Part shown: positions 1-8,395 of the stretch, piece after piece
How positions within the stretch are numbered: position 1 is the stretch's first letter
How the letters are laid out: each line of letters opens with the position of its first letter
The notes under the pieces: generated by a model
Told to the model about the DNA's origin: nothing
What the model saw: only the letters and a program-made list of their open reading frames with translations
Databases searched by the model: none
Position numbers and translations under genes: made by a program
Source: an uncultured Lachnospiraceae bacterium
GTDB taxonomy: Bacteria > Bacillota > Clostridia > Lachnospirales > Lachnospiraceae
Reading direction: 5' to 3'
NCBI GenBank assembly: GCA_910584845.1
Contig: CAJUDH010000028.1
Coordinates: forward strand, 1 to 32,327
Length of the DNA: 32,327 bases

Positions 1-178
1 TTCCCGTTTCATCAAATGCAGTAAACGGCATTAGAGATTCAACAAAACAAAATTCTTTTTGCGTTATAGGGTAATTACCAAGTATGCCTGCTGTCCATTG
101 ATAAAATGCTTTTCCATCTTGACACCACGATAATATCGTATCTACATCCGAAGCTTTATATGGCCTTATTCTAATCAT
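1..178 (-). CDS. GNAT family N-acetyltransferase, N-terminal part (cut by window edge)
   Basis: The reading frame starts at the ATG at 178 and runs off the left end of the window, giving 59 residues that begin MIRIRPYKASDVDTILSW. This opening (beta strand IRPYKASD followed by a helix) is the usual first strand and helix of GNAT acetyltransferases, which transfer acetyl from acetyl-CoA to an amine. The acetyl-CoA-binding core lies outside the window, so the substrate cannot be judged. A GAGG ribosome binding site sits about 8 bases upstream of the ATG, and a TATAAT at 215-220 on the same strand could be its -10 box, although no good -35 accompanies it. The start is well supported; the family call rests on the N-terminus only. 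Confidence 0.6.
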   Translation of the reverse strand, partial: MIRIRPYKASDVDTILSWCQDGKAFYQWTAGILGNYPITQKEFCFVESLMPFTAFDETG

Positions 179-255
179 ACATTTTTCCTCAACAAATTTT
201 GATTCATGCTTCCCATTATACAGGGCAGCCCGCTAAAAATCACCCGTTATTCCCC

Positions 256-530
256 CTAAAACCCCTTCTCATTTAGCGTAAACAAAGCCTTCCACAGCCC
301 CTTATCGGACGTATCTTTCACTAGCACTTCCTTACCTCAACCAACATCTCCGTCCGCTTCGTCTCCAGCGTCTCCGTATCAAAATAGCCCACCCAATCTT
401 CTCCTTCTGCTTAAACCTCGTCATCACTTTCAGCCACTTCGGAGAAACCAAAAATTTATCATAGATGTTAATTCCGCCACATTGTCCTCTTTCACCATAC
501 TTGTAACCGCTGATTATTTCGTTTATTAAC
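256..530 (-). pseudogene. Decayed coding remnant, family not recognised
   Basis: No intact gene is present between the GNAT start and the Nudix gene. Minus-strand pieces nevertheless read like protein in shifting frames: NIYDKFLVSPKWLKV, then GYFDTETLETKRTEMLVEV, then LVKDTSDKGLWKALFTLNEK ending at a TAG at 256-258. The switches between frames suggest single-base indels in a former gene. I do not recognise the family. Given the capsid remnant nearby it may also derive from a phage or integrative element, but that is a guess. Confidence 0.35.
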
Positions 531-548
531 GATCTGGCAAAGTAGGGT

Positions 549-1211
549 TTAATCGTATAAAGCTTCCCACGTTTCTGAATTCATTGCCTTAAAGCACATT
601 TCAATCTGCTCTCTGTTATTTTTTTCTTCTGCAAGGCGAGGTAATTCATCCATATTAAAATAATCAAAACCTGTAGTTTCAATATTGGAAATGAACTCAC
701 CGCCTATCACTTCACATTGCATGAATATTTTGCATACTTTATAGGCATAAATGGGCCGGTTATGCTTTTCCCTGTCCTGGACTGCAATTATCCGCTTCAC
801 TCTGATATCCAGCCCCGCTTCTTCTTTTACTTCCTTTATCGTGTTTTCCTCAACGGAAACATTCACGTCTACCCAGCCGCCGGGCAATGCCCATGTACCA
901 TTTGCTTCATGTACAAGCAATATCTTTCCATCTTTAAATATAGCCGCCCGCGTATCTATTTTAGGCGTTTGGTATCCCACATCACTGCAGAATAAATCTT
1001 TTACCTTTTCAAGTGGTATCCCTGACGGATAATGGATCATCTCTGCTGATATTTCTCTGATACGCTCATATCTTTCCAGTTCATATTTATCTTTGCAATA
1101 GAATAACCCTGCCTGTGCCAAACTTTGAAGTTCAACTGCCCATTGTAGCCATTTTTCATTCTTCTCCATAAGATGATGAATCCTTTCAAATTCCTGTTTT
1201 ATCACGGACAC
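549..1211 (-). CDS. Nudix hydrolase with N-terminal Nudix-associated domain
   Basis: The protein hydrolyses a nucleoside diphosphate linked to another moiety; its substrate is unknown. The C-terminal two thirds hold the Nudix fold with the box GGWVDVNVSVEENTIKEVKEEAGLD, close to the GX5EX7REUXEEXGU consensus with the metal-binding REVKEEAG-type helix present as KEVKEEAG. The N-terminal 60 residues (EKWLQWAVELQSLAQAGLFY, then YERIREISAEM) match the helical domain found in front of Nudix domains in Firmicutes (PF12535 type). The open frame extends to 1307, but a promoter at 1234-1262 lies inside that extension, so translation must begin downstream. Candidates are GTG at 1211, used here, with AAAGG six bases upstream, or ATG at 1169. 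The gene is intact and sits between decayed sequences. Confidence 0.8.
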   Translation of the reverse strand: MSVIKQEFERIHHLMEKNEKWLQWAVELQSLAQAGLFYCKDKYELERYERIREISAEMIHYPSGIPLEKVKDLFCSDVGYQTPKIDTRAAIFKDGKILLVHEANGTWALPGGWVDVNVSVEENTIKEVKEEAGLDIRVKRIIAVQDREKHNRPIYAYKVCKIFMQCEVIGGEFISNIETTGFDYFNMDELPRLAEEKNNREQIEMCFKAMNSETWEALYD

Positions 1212-1233
1212 TTCCAGCCTTTTCCCACCACCC

Positions 1234-1262
1234 ATTATAACAGAAAAAGGCCGCCGTATCAA
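1234..1262 (-). promoter_or_regulatory. Promoter of the Nudix gene
   Basis: Read on the minus strand, TTGATA (1257-1262) is followed after 17 bases by TATAAT (1234-1239), a near-consensus sigma-A promoter. Transcription would begin near 1227, about 16 bases before the GTG at 1211. It abuts the truncated end of the capsid remnant. Confidence 0.7.
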
Positions 1263-1321
1263 TCCGATTTCAGAACCGGTCCATATCTGCCTGCGTCCCA
1301 ACCTCACAGTACCAATGCCTC

Positions 1322-1987
1322 AACCCCTTAGAGATATACGCCTCCAGGTCAAACACACTGTCATTTAGAAGCTTATCCGGCACTTTCAGCATCGTTGCCG
1401 CCTTGTAGGCCCCAATGGAACCAGCTCGAAAGAATGCCATGCAGGTGAGGACGGATTCCGAGGGCGGGTATCTGGTGCCGGACGAGTTTGAGCATACGCT
1501 GGTGGCGTCTTTGGAGAAGGAGAACTTTTTTCCGCAGTATCGCCACGGCGATCCGGACTTCCAACGGGAACCGGAAGATCCTGGTGGCTGCCACAAAGGG
1601 GACGGATTCCTGGATTGACGAGGAAAGGGCTTACCTGGAGCCAGATCATCCTCCACATCATAGAAATTCTTCTGGCCATGGCATTCCAGAACGTCCTCCG
1701 GTACTTATCCGAAGCCCTCCCCTTCCCCTCTCCGCCGTTAAGATTGTTGTTCAGCTTATTCGTGATCGGCTCAAAAACAGGCTCATTCAGCTTTGCGTCA
1801 ATCGCCGCCGGCCGCTCCAGCCACTCAATCTCCTTTCCAAATCCACAACCTCCTGCCCTATCTTCTCATGGGCATCCGTATCCTCCGCAGATAACAGCCC
1901 GTCCTCTCCTCTCCTGCTGTCCAGAAAAGCCTTCGCTGCCTCCCATGCCTTCACACGCTTCTCCTTCAACTTCCAAACCTTATTCAT
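1322..1987 (-). pseudogene. HK97-type phage major capsid protein, rearranged pseudogene
   Basis: The start is the ATG at 1987 with GGAGGT six bases upstream. The first part, MNKVWKLKEKRVKAWEAAKAFLDS followed by GEDGLLSAEDTDAHEKIGQEVVDLE, is the helical delta/scaffold region of HK97-family capsid proteins. A one-base loss near 1835 shifts the frame, after which AAIDAKLNEPVFEPITNK and KYRRTFWNAMA continue it. The next conserved block (TDSEGGYLVPDEFEHTLV, then NRKILVAATKGTDSWIDEE) is found on the opposite strand at 1436-1647. The minus strand then resumes with SIGAYKAATMLKV and LLNDSVFDLEAYIS before homology stops near 1322. The C-terminal half of a roughly 400-residue capsid is missing. No protease, portal or terminase gene was recognised nearby, so this is an orphan fragment of a lost prophage. 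Confidence 0.8.
1436..1647 (+). other. Inverted internal segment of the capsid pseudogene
   Basis: This 212-bp stretch encodes the N-arm and E-loop region of an HK97 capsid on the plus strand, while both flanks encode the same protein on the minus strand. Turning it around joins GAT (ending at 1648) to GCCATGCAG, reading KNFYDVEDAMQVRTDSEGG in one frame. At the other end it joins CCAGATC to ATTCTTTCGAG, reading EPDHSFELV. Both are plausible capsid sequence, so the boundaries are good to a few bases. A 10-bp inverted repeat, GAATGCCATG, lies at 1432-1441 and 1677-1686, close to but not exactly at these junctions. Confidence 0.7.
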
Positions 1988-2170
1988 CTCCATACCTCCA
2001 TTTATCAGTTTTTTTAAACATCCCAAATCTACACTTCCGGCCTGCACACAGCCTCAATCCCTCACTGCCGTCTTCCCGGCTCCCAGGGTTCCCGAACTGC
2101 CGCAGCCCATAACCACTCCCCCAAAATCACTGCCGCAAACGCTTTCCCTTCCCAATGGAAAAACATTCCA

Positions 2171-2213
2171 AAAAAAGGCTGAGAATGCCTCCCCAGCACT
2201 TTCAGCCTTTTTT
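2171..2213. terminator. Bidirectional intrinsic terminator
   Basis: A perfect 12-bp stem, AAAAAAGGCTGA (2171-2182) with TCAGCCTTTTTT (2202-2213), carries a U-tract in either direction. It lies in the gene-poor stretch 1988-2377 between the capsid remnant and the acetyltransferase gene. The rest of that stretch shows no convincing gene; open frames across it are low-complexity or read through the hairpin. A 7-bp inverted repeat TCAAATA/TATTTGA follows at about 2226-2259. Confidence 0.75.
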
Positions 2214-2377
2214 GTGAACTTACAGTCAAATAGCCCACTGCAAGCAGCTGGATATTTGACCCTTGCGGCATTCACCAAATGCTCGTGCAAACACGGCACT
2301 TGGCTTATTGCCCGCGGAAATAAATTTTGGCAATAAAATCCTGTCTTGGATTCTATGATATAATCCAGCTTCCGCTC

Positions 2378-3004
2378 CTAAAACGATTCCAAATATCGCT
2401 GGAGCATATCCGCAAACTGTCCAATATGTATCCCATCCACAAAAGAATGATGCGCCTGGACAGATACAGGCATGACAATCCTACCATCCTTCTCATAATA
2501 TTTTCCCCAGTCAAACAAAGGCGTCGCGTTATCCTTTTTTCCGGAATTGGTATGTGAGATATGCGTATAGGTAATCCAGGGCATAGGTGAACACTGGAAC
2601 ACATCATTTCCAAGGGGGCCAATAAAATATTCCTTCTGCCCCCTGGCCGTCTTTCCCGCTGCTTCCACATATTCCTGAATACTGCCCCGAAGCGGCACAT
2701 TAACCACTTTGAACAGCCCTGTATCCTGATTCAGATAAGTAAACGCAGTATCAATATGGTCAAAAAGAACCACCTTCCCGTCCAGGAAACGATACCGGAA
2801 TGCTTCGATCTCATTCGCGCATTTACATACCGCATACACAAACGCCAGCGTAAAAGAAAGGTTCTGCACCTTTACTTTCCGCCGGAAATTTGTGACATCC
2901 GCCTCAAATGTTACACAGAAAGCAGGCTCCACGCTTTCCCTAAAGACCATGCAGTGTATGGCCCTCCCCCAGTTTTTTTCGTCTATCACCTGATAGGTAT
3001 TCAT
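2378..3004 (-). CDS. Chloramphenicol acetyltransferase family protein
   Basis: At 208 residues it has the size of a single-domain CAT, a cytoplasmic trimer that O-acetylates chloramphenicol or a related hydroxyl substrate with acetyl-CoA. The hallmark HHxxxDG is present as HHSFVDG, giving catalytic His186 and structural Asp190. CSPMPW (Ser139) matches the SANPW segment of classical CATs that carries the oxyanion serine. The N-terminus YQVIDEKNWGRAIHC also fits the family. The start has AGGGGGG seven bases upstream. Whether the enzyme confers resistance cannot be decided from sequence, because many chromosomal clostridial CAT-like proteins are untested. It has no promoter that I can see; the reading frame of the aldo/keto reductase remnant runs into its first 22 codons, so it may rely on read-through. 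Confidence 0.85.
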   Translation of the reverse strand: MNTYQVIDEKNWGRAIHCMVFRESVEPAFCVTFEADVTNFRRKVKVQNLSFTLAFVYAVCKCANEIEAFRYRFLDGKVVLFDHIDTAFTYLNQDTGLFKVVNVPLRGSIQEYVEAAGKTARGQKEYFIGPLGNDVFQCSPMPWITYTHISHTNSGKKDNATPLFDWGKYYEKDGRIVMPVSVQAHHSFVDGIHIGQFADMLQRYLESF

Positions 3005-3541
3005 TACAGATCCCCCCTTTTATCGCTTTAGCGCCAATCATGCTTTTGTTCCGGTCAAGGGCATTGATTAAGTCCATTCCTTCCTCTGCCAGTTCAAAAT
3101 CAAACCGTTCTGTATTTTCTTTGATATGGTCGGGATTGCTTGAACCTGGTATGACAACTACGCCCTTTTGTAAATTCCAACGTAAAATAACCTGTGCTGA
3201 TAATTTCCCATATGATGTGGTAATTTCAGAAATAACATCATTTCCTAAAAGATCTGCCGTATATCCCCTGCCGCCCAGAGGATACCACCCTTGTACTAGG
3301 ATACCAAGGCTTTAGATATAAGGGATAACATCCTTTTCCTGGTAATAGGGGTGTATTTCATTCTGTACTAGTGCGGTCGTAATTGTAACCTGCGGTAAAA
3401 ATTCTTCCAGTTCCTCGATATACCAGTTGGATAAACCTATGGAACGGCTTTCCCATCTGATACCGCTGCTTCCATAGCGTGATAAGCGTCTACATCATTG
3501 CTGACGGGGTGGTGGAGAAGCAGAAGGCCGATACAATTTTG
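2940..3541 (-). pseudogene. Aldo/keto reductase, 5'-truncated pseudogene
   Basis: The minus strand carries the C-terminal half of a 2,5-diketo-gluconate-reductase-like aldo/keto reductase (NADPH-dependent carbonyl reductase): IGLLLLHHP, then SIGLSNWYIEELEEFL, QNEIHPYYQEKDVIPY, GWYPLGGRGYTADLL, and LRWNLQKGVVVIPGSSNPDH, the cofactor-binding end. Three lesions are visible. The N-terminal half with the catalytic Tyr is missing at 3541, there is a frameshift near 3450, and a TAA stands where a Gln is expected between VIPYI and SLGILVQGWYP. The frame ends inside the CAT gene at 2940. The truncation lies exactly where the restriction operon begins, and the missing half is not found at the other end of that operon. 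Confidence 0.75.
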
Positions 3542-4117
3542 TTACTGAGCCAGTTCTGTAACCTTCTTCACTGCTAAATGCCCCAGCTTATCCGATGCAA
3601 ACTCTACTACCCAGGGTTCGCTCACAAAAATAACAAATGTAAAAAGCGTCAGCGCAGTTCCATTCATTTTTGAAGAAATGTTTACGATAAATTCCAGGTT
3701 TGCAAGTAATGCTGAAAAGACAAGGAATGATCCAAAAAGTATGTAAATGGCGTTATAAAATTTAAACCATCTTTCAAAAATTCCCCTCACTGTGTCAAGC
3801 CGCACAATATAATCCACTATATCACCATACTCTTTTTGAATCCGCCTATCCTCATCTGACTCCCCATCTTTGGACATCTTATAAATGGTTTTCCTCCACA
3901 TTTCATCATTAGCTGCTTTTGCCCGCTCTAGATCCAGATTCTGAAACAGCGAGTTTCTGATATGCCCTATGACTTCTAATACCGTGAACAGGAAAAGAGG
4001 AAGAACAATCGCATCAGCTATATGCTTAAAATAAGCTATCGGATTAAACAGGCTGGCTGCTCCTATGCATAGTATTGCCACAGCCATAATTACGGAAAAC
4101 CATTTATCATTCTTCAT
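3542..4117 (-). CDS. Four-helix membrane protein appended to the type I restriction operon
   Basis: A 191-residue protein of no family I recognise. Four hydrophobic helices are predicted by eye: about 6-25 (SVIMAVAILCIGAASLF), 34-52 (IVLPLFLFTVLEVIG), 128-150 (YILFGSFLVFSALLANLEF) and 156-177 (LTLFTFVIFVSEPWVVEF). They are arranged as two pairs around a charged loop of about 70 residues (ERAKAANDEMWRKTIYKMS, then ESDEDRRIQKEYGD) that should be cytoplasmic. The ATG at 4117 has AAGGAGG six bases upstream; the frame is open to 4159 but without a better site. It begins 50 bases after hsdR on the same strand with no terminator between, so it looks co-transcribed. Its position suggests an accessory or a second defence function, which is inference only. 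Confidence 0.7.
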   Translation of the reverse strand: MKNDKWFSVIMAVAILCIGAASLFNPIAYFKHIADAIVLPLFLFTVLEVIGHIRNSLFQNLDLERAKAANDEMWRKTIYKMSKDGESDEDRRIQKEYGDIVDYIVRLDTVRGIFERWFKFYNAIYILFGSFLVFSALLANLEFIVNISSKMNGTALTLFTFVIFVSEPWVVEFASDKLGHLAVKKVTELAQ

Positions 4118-4166
4118 TTTTTCCTCCTTAATTAAGATGTAATTCTTTATGTAAATCATTGTGTAG

Positions 4167-7124
4167 CTATATCAGTGAAGCAATTTCCGGCATCAGCACA
4201 TTCTTAAATTCGTCAATCATCGCTTTCCTGAACTTGAATTTAGGAAGGACATCATTATGTTCTTCCTTATAGGCTGCGTAATCCGCACTGTCCTTCAATT
4301 TATTTTCATTTGCAAGTTCACCATCCCTAAAATGAAAGGCTTCATACTTAACATCTTCAAAATCCAGATACCATTTTTCAGCATATTTTCTGACTTCTGT
4401 ATCAATAGCGGCACAACGCATCTGATTAATAATAACAGAAATATCCTGTCCCAAGAATCTTTCTTTTTCTTTTTCAATCTCATCCACAACCTGCGTAAGC
4501 AATACACCCAGCTTTGGATTATCACTTGCAAATTCTTTTATAATTTCTCTAATGGCCCTTATTCTGGTTTCAAATTCAGCCTTATCAAAATCATCTTGCG
4601 ACTGGTCCAAGGACTCCACAACACCCCGTAGCAATTCTACAATATACTCAAAATCAATCCTTAGTTTGCTGTAGGCCACCAAATCATAGTCATCCCATAC
4701 AGGTTCTTCATCCGGGTTCGGGCAATTATCCGGTTTTTTTAACTCTTCCATCACATTTTTATACATTGCTGCATAATTTTCATATTCCTCTTCAGAAAAG
4801 CCGAACTCGTCCAATATATGTGGTTCATATACAGAAAATGATTTTAGGTGTGCAAAATCATGATCTAGGGCCCTGAAAAGATTTACAAATGCCTTTTTCT
4901 GTTTGCGTGACAGACCTGCTATATCCGCGAATGTTTGTGCCAGATTGCGGATTGTTTTAAGAGATATGGAAAAAGATGCCTTCACATCATCCCAATCCTC
5001 TGCAATGGGATTTCCCCCGCCTCCGCGCGAATATAACCTCAAAGCTTCGTTGATTGCATCTTTATACTCTTTCGGAGCCTGGAATGTTACAATCTGCCCA
5101 TACTGCTTATTGGTATCAAACAATCGGTTAGTTCGGGAAAATGCCTGAATAATATTTTGCGGAGCCATAGGTTGTCTATCCATAAACAAAATAGAAAGGC
5201 ACGGCGCATCAAACCCTGTTAAAAGTCTATCAACGACGATAACCAAATCAAGCTGCTGGCTCCGGTCCATATATTTCTTCTCTTTTCTGGCCAGCCGCTC
5301 ATTAAGATTATTGTTGTAAGCATTAATAGCATCAATCTTGTAACTGCTTCCAAACATCTCATTGTAATCTATCAACGATTTCTTCATTTTATCTTGATTG
5401 ACAGTGGAGGCTTCATCGTTTTCCGACAATGAATAGGTTATGGCAAATTTCGGAAAATCAGGTAAAGCCTTATGTATGTCATCACTAATCTTCAGCTCGT
5501 CATTACCTTCTTTCACTTTTTTGAGTAGATCATAATACTTCTGTGCCATTGCGATGGAACTGGTCGTCAATATTGCCTCATAGGTTCTGCCCCTTCCATT
5601 TTTCATGCCAAATTTGTCATAGGACTGATTCAGAATGACATTCAAGACTTTCCGCATATGCCCCTCGGTCTCATACACCATTTTTGTATCCTCGGCACTT
5701 AAATCCTTAGCCCCAAGATTCTCAACCATGAATCCTAAGACCGCTTCATCATGGATTGCCTCTTTAATGGTATAGCTATGTAGACACTCTCCATATAACT
5801 GCTCCGTGGTCTGTGCCAGATCACCTTTCTGTTCATAACTGTTCTCATCAAAAATGGGTGTCCCCGTAAAACCATACCATAATGAATTGGTGAAAAACTT
5901 TTCAAGGTCTCTTTTGGTTTGTGGCGTTACAGCCCTGTGGCATTCATCAACAACAAAAGCGACCTTTAATGCCTTAATTTTATCATACCGCTTAGTCCCT
6001 TCCTGTAGACGCCGATTTACCATAATCTGCATTTTTTGACGAGTGGTTACTATCATCTGGCGATTGTCATCCGACATCTTTTTGATAAGGGAATCGGCAT
6101 AGTCCGTATCATCCACGTCAATCGTATCATTTTCCGCGTATGACTGAAACGCCATTTTAGTCTGCATATCAAGATCTTTCCTATCAATGAGGAATACCGT
6201 TTTCTCAATTGCCGGAATGTCCATCAGCAGATTTCTTGTAGCTTTGTAGGAAGTCATTGTTTTCCCGGAACCTGTTGTATGCCAGATAAATCCAGATTTT
6301 CCCCGCTTCGATGCTGCCCGCATTGCTTCAATCGCATGAATCTGATATGGACGCAGTATCAAAAGTTTCCTTTTATCGTTATCAAGAACTGTATATCTGG
6401 TAATCATCTCATGCGCTTCAGGAATTTTAAGAACAGCCCTGGCAAACTCAATATAATCACAGACAGGATAATTTTCTTTATCAAGCCATCCTGTGATAAA
6501 TTTTTTGTTCAGTTCCGTATCTCTCGCAGCAGAAAAATACTTTGTATCTACAGCATTGCTTACAACAAACATCTGAACGTTTGAAAAAATACCATGGAAT
6601 TTATCCTCTGCAATATACTTCTTAATCTGGCGGTAGGCGTCCATATAGGAATGCTCTTTGTTTTTAAGTTCAATATGGATGAAAGGAATACCATTAATAA
6701 GGAGCGTTACGTCAAAACGCCTATCCCTGTCATCCTCTGCATCATCAGACTTAAAAGCCTGGTATTGATTGATAACCTCGTACACACTTGATCCGCCAGC
6801 CACATGCTCATTATTCATTACTACAAGATGCAAGGTTTCATTCCCACGCTGGACATGGACATATACCTTGCCATTTTCTCCTACCATCCATTTCCCGGCA
6901 TCATAGAATGAAGCATGAGATAAATCATTCTTTATCTTTGCAAACTCGGAATCGCTAAGAGGAACATCATTAAGTTTCGCTTTATTATTCTGTTCCAAGA
7001 TATATTTAAAATTATTCCATAGCTGGTCCTCTGTTCTGATATCCGGTCTGTAGGTCCATTGAGACTCATCACAGCAAAGCTGGTCTATTAATCTCTTTTC
7101 CATTACGGATTCTAATTCTGCCAT
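4167..7124 (-). CDS. hsdR: Type I restriction enzyme R subunit (HsdR)
   Basis: The 985-residue motor and nuclease subunit of a type I restriction-modification complex; it translocates DNA with ATP and cuts unmodified DNA at a distance. The N-terminal nuclease has the PD-(D/E)XK core as FDVTLL (Asp138) and IELK (Glu152, Lys154). The SF2 motor follows with Walker A TTGSGKT (283-289), motif II DECH (393-396), motif III FTGTP (419-423), and a C-terminal helicase lobe with LLTGFDAPCLS and QAFSRTNR. Order and length fit the EcoR124-like (IC) group. The C-terminal helical region is intact. The ATG follows hsdS by three bases. All motifs are present, so the subunit should be functional if expressed. 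Confidence 0.95.
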   Translation of the reverse strand: MAELESVMEKRLIDQLCCDESQWTYRPDIRTEDQLWNNFKYILEQNNKAKLNDVPLSDSEFAKIKNDLSHASFYDAGKWMVGENGKVYVHVQRGNETLHLVVMNNEHVAGGSSVYEVINQYQAFKSDDAEDDRDRRFDVTLLINGIPFIHIELKNKEHSYMDAYRQIKKYIAEDKFHGIFSNVQMFVVSNAVDTKYFSAARDTELNKKFITGWLDKENYPVCDYIEFARAVLKIPEAHEMITRYTVLDNDKRKLLILRPYQIHAIEAMRAASKRGKSGFIWHTTGSGKTMTSYKATRNLLMDIPAIEKTVFLIDRKDLDMQTKMAFQSYAENDTIDVDDTDYADSLIKKMSDDNRQMIVTTRQKMQIMVNRRLQEGTKRYDKIKALKVAFVVDECHRAVTPQTKRDLEKFFTNSLWYGFTGTPIFDENSYEQKGDLAQTTEQLYGECLHSYTIKEAIHDEAVLGFMVENLGAKDLSAEDTKMVYETEGHMRKVLNVILNQSYDKFGMKNGRGRTYEAILTTSSIAMAQKYYDLLKKVKEGNDELKISDDIHKALPDFPKFAITYSLSENDEASTVNQDKMKKSLIDYNEMFGSSYKIDAINAYNNNLNERLARKEKKYMDRSQQLDLVIVVDRLLTGFDAPCLSILFMDRQPMAPQNIIQAFSRTNRLFDTNKQYGQIVTFQAPKEYKDAINEALRLYSRGGGGNPIAEDWDDVKASFSISLKTIRNLAQTFADIAGLSRKQKKAFVNLFRALDHDFAHLKSFSVYEPHILDEFGFSEEEYENYAAMYKNVMEELKKPDNCPNPDEEPVWDDYDLVAYSKLRIDFEYIVELLRGVVESLDQSQDDFDKAEFETRIRAIREIIKEFASDNPKLGVLLTQVVDEIEKEKERFLGQDISVIINQMRCAAIDTEVRKYAEKWYLDFEDVKYEAFHFRDGELANENKLKDSADYAAYKEEHNDVLPKFKFRKAMIDEFKNVLMPEIASLI

Positions 7125-7127
7125 AAG

Positions 7128-8393
7128 CTAGCCTTTCTGTGGAAACATATTCTGTAGCATAAACTTCTTTACTTCTTTTAACTTATCACACTTACGCTGG
7201 TGAAGGTTGATGAGGTGGTCGAGGCGGGCAAAATAGGCTCCTATCTTCTCTTGTTCCTCATATGTTGGAAAGGATACAGGAATGATTGAAAGAGCCGGAA
7301 ATTGTACTCTTTGTTTTTCTTTTAAGGAACCAGTTGCAAAAGTCTTATATAAAGAAACTGCTTGTGGGCTTTTTAACCATGTATTAATGTAGTAAGAATC
7401 ATAGCCTTCATTAGCAATCATAGTTGTATAATAGCCCGAAACTGCAACACTTTTAGCCATTCCATTGTATCCGACCGCTCCCAATGTCATGTTCATTGGA
7501 TTATAAACAATATCGCCTGGTCGAACTTCTTTGAAATTAGTATCCTTCTTCACAAGAAATTCTCTATTATATCTTTCAGATTTCGGAGTTAGTCCATCCT
7601 CAACAGTTAAGCTCCATAACTCTATTACTTCATCGTTTGGATTAACAAAAATAGCGGTCTGTTCAAACACTTCCCCCAACTTACGCTGTTCCCAAGCATC
7701 AGTAAATCCTGCAAATCGAATTTCCGGATTTTTCTTACCATTCCGGGGGAACATTTTTTGCAACATATATCTCTTCAGTTCTTTTGTCTCATCACATTTA
7801 TGCTGGTGAAGGGTGATGAGGTGGTCGAGGTTGCGGAAGAAGGTGCCGATTTGCTCCTGCTCCTCCAATAATTTAGGGTACTGAATTTCCGTATCCTGTA
7901 AGGCTGATTTTGAAATTGAAGTTACCTTTATGCCCTGCATAAGGGGCAGAAGCTGTCTGTGATAAGCATCCGAGTTCAAATAGTATCCGAGGTATCCAGA
8001 GGCAAAGTTAAACAGTGGTCGGCAGGGGATAGTATGTAGCCCTGCGATAACTTTTTCATCACTCAAACCCGCTATTTCGCTGCATTTTCCGACTGTTTCA
8101 TCCTCAGCGGTGTCGGCAATAACGATATCTCCATTTTGTAGAAATGAGCTTCTGTACTTTGCTACAATCGACTCGTCTACTATCATGGGGAGAAGCTCCT
8201 TCTGCACATCTAAAACTTCACCAAACTTGACCAAAACATCTCCGTAATGGACATTCTTCGCAACACCATTTTCTAAAGATAGCTCCGCTCTTGAAAGGGT
8301 ATTATTCTGTAAGTTGTAAAGTGTTTCCCCCAGCTTACGCTGTTCCCAAGCATCCGCAAATCCCTTAAATCTTATCTTCGGTGTATCTGCCAC
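7128..8393 (-). CDS. hsdS: Type I restriction specificity subunit (HsdS), two target-recognition domains
   Basis: The protein (about 420 residues) recognises a bipartite DNA target and brings HsdM and HsdR together. It is built as an internal duplication. Each half opens with IRFxGFxDAWEQRKLGE, continues with a variable TRD, and ends with a conserved helix (EQIGTFFRNLDHLITLHQ in the first half, EKIGAYFARLDHLINLHQ in the second) plus a basic tail ending MFPRNG or MFPQKG. The frame is open from GTG 8399, but AAGGAGG lies seven bases before the GTG at 8393, which also avoids overlap with the hsdM stop; I chose 8393. The conserved blocks are near-identical at DNA level, which could allow TRD exchange. 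The target sequence cannot be read from the protein. Confidence 0.92.
   Translation of the reverse strand: MADTPKIRFKGFADAWEQRKLGETLYNLQNNTLSRAELSLENGVAKNVHYGDVLVKFGEVLDVQKELLPMIVDESIVAKYRSSFLQNGDIVIADTAEDETVGKCSEIAGLSDEKVIAGLHTIPCRPLFNFASGYLGYYLNSDAYHRQLLPLMQGIKVTSISKSALQDTEIQYPKLLEEQEQIGTFFRNLDHLITLHQHKCDETKELKRYMLQKMFPRNGKKNPEIRFAGFTDAWEQRKLGEVFEQTAIFVNPNDEVIELWSLTVEDGLTPKSERYNREFLVKKDTNFKEVRPGDIVYNPMNMTLGAVGYNGMAKSVAVSGYYTTMIANEGYDSYYINTWLKSPQAVSLYKTFATGSLKEKQRVQFPALSIIPVSFPTYEEQEKIGAYFARLDHLINLHQRKCDKLKEVKKFMLQNMFPQKG
7208..7830 (-). repeat. Direct repeat in the HsdS spacer helices
   Basis: The 17-mer TGATGAGGTGGTCGAGG occurs at 7208-7224 and 7814-7830 within longer, similar blocks encoding the LDHLI helices that end each HsdS half. 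The copies are 606 bp apart in the same orientation. Confidence 0.8.
7680..8354 (-). repeat. Direct repeat at the start of each HsdS half
   Basis: A 21-bp identical sequence, encoding DAWEQRK on the minus strand, occurs at 7680-7700 and 8334-8354 (654 bp apart). With the repeat in the spacer helices it frames each TRD with homology. Confidence 0.8.
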
Positions 8394-8395
8394 AA

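Noticed and set aside
2054..2299. Minus-strand open frame as a phage prohead protease remnant
   Set aside because: It reads through a strong bidirectional terminator (2171-2213) and shows no protease motif.
1488..2336. Long plus-strand open frame of 282 codons
   Set aside because: Only its first 50 or so codons are protein-like (the inverted capsid piece); the rest is Pro/Ser-rich antisense of the capsid N-terminus.
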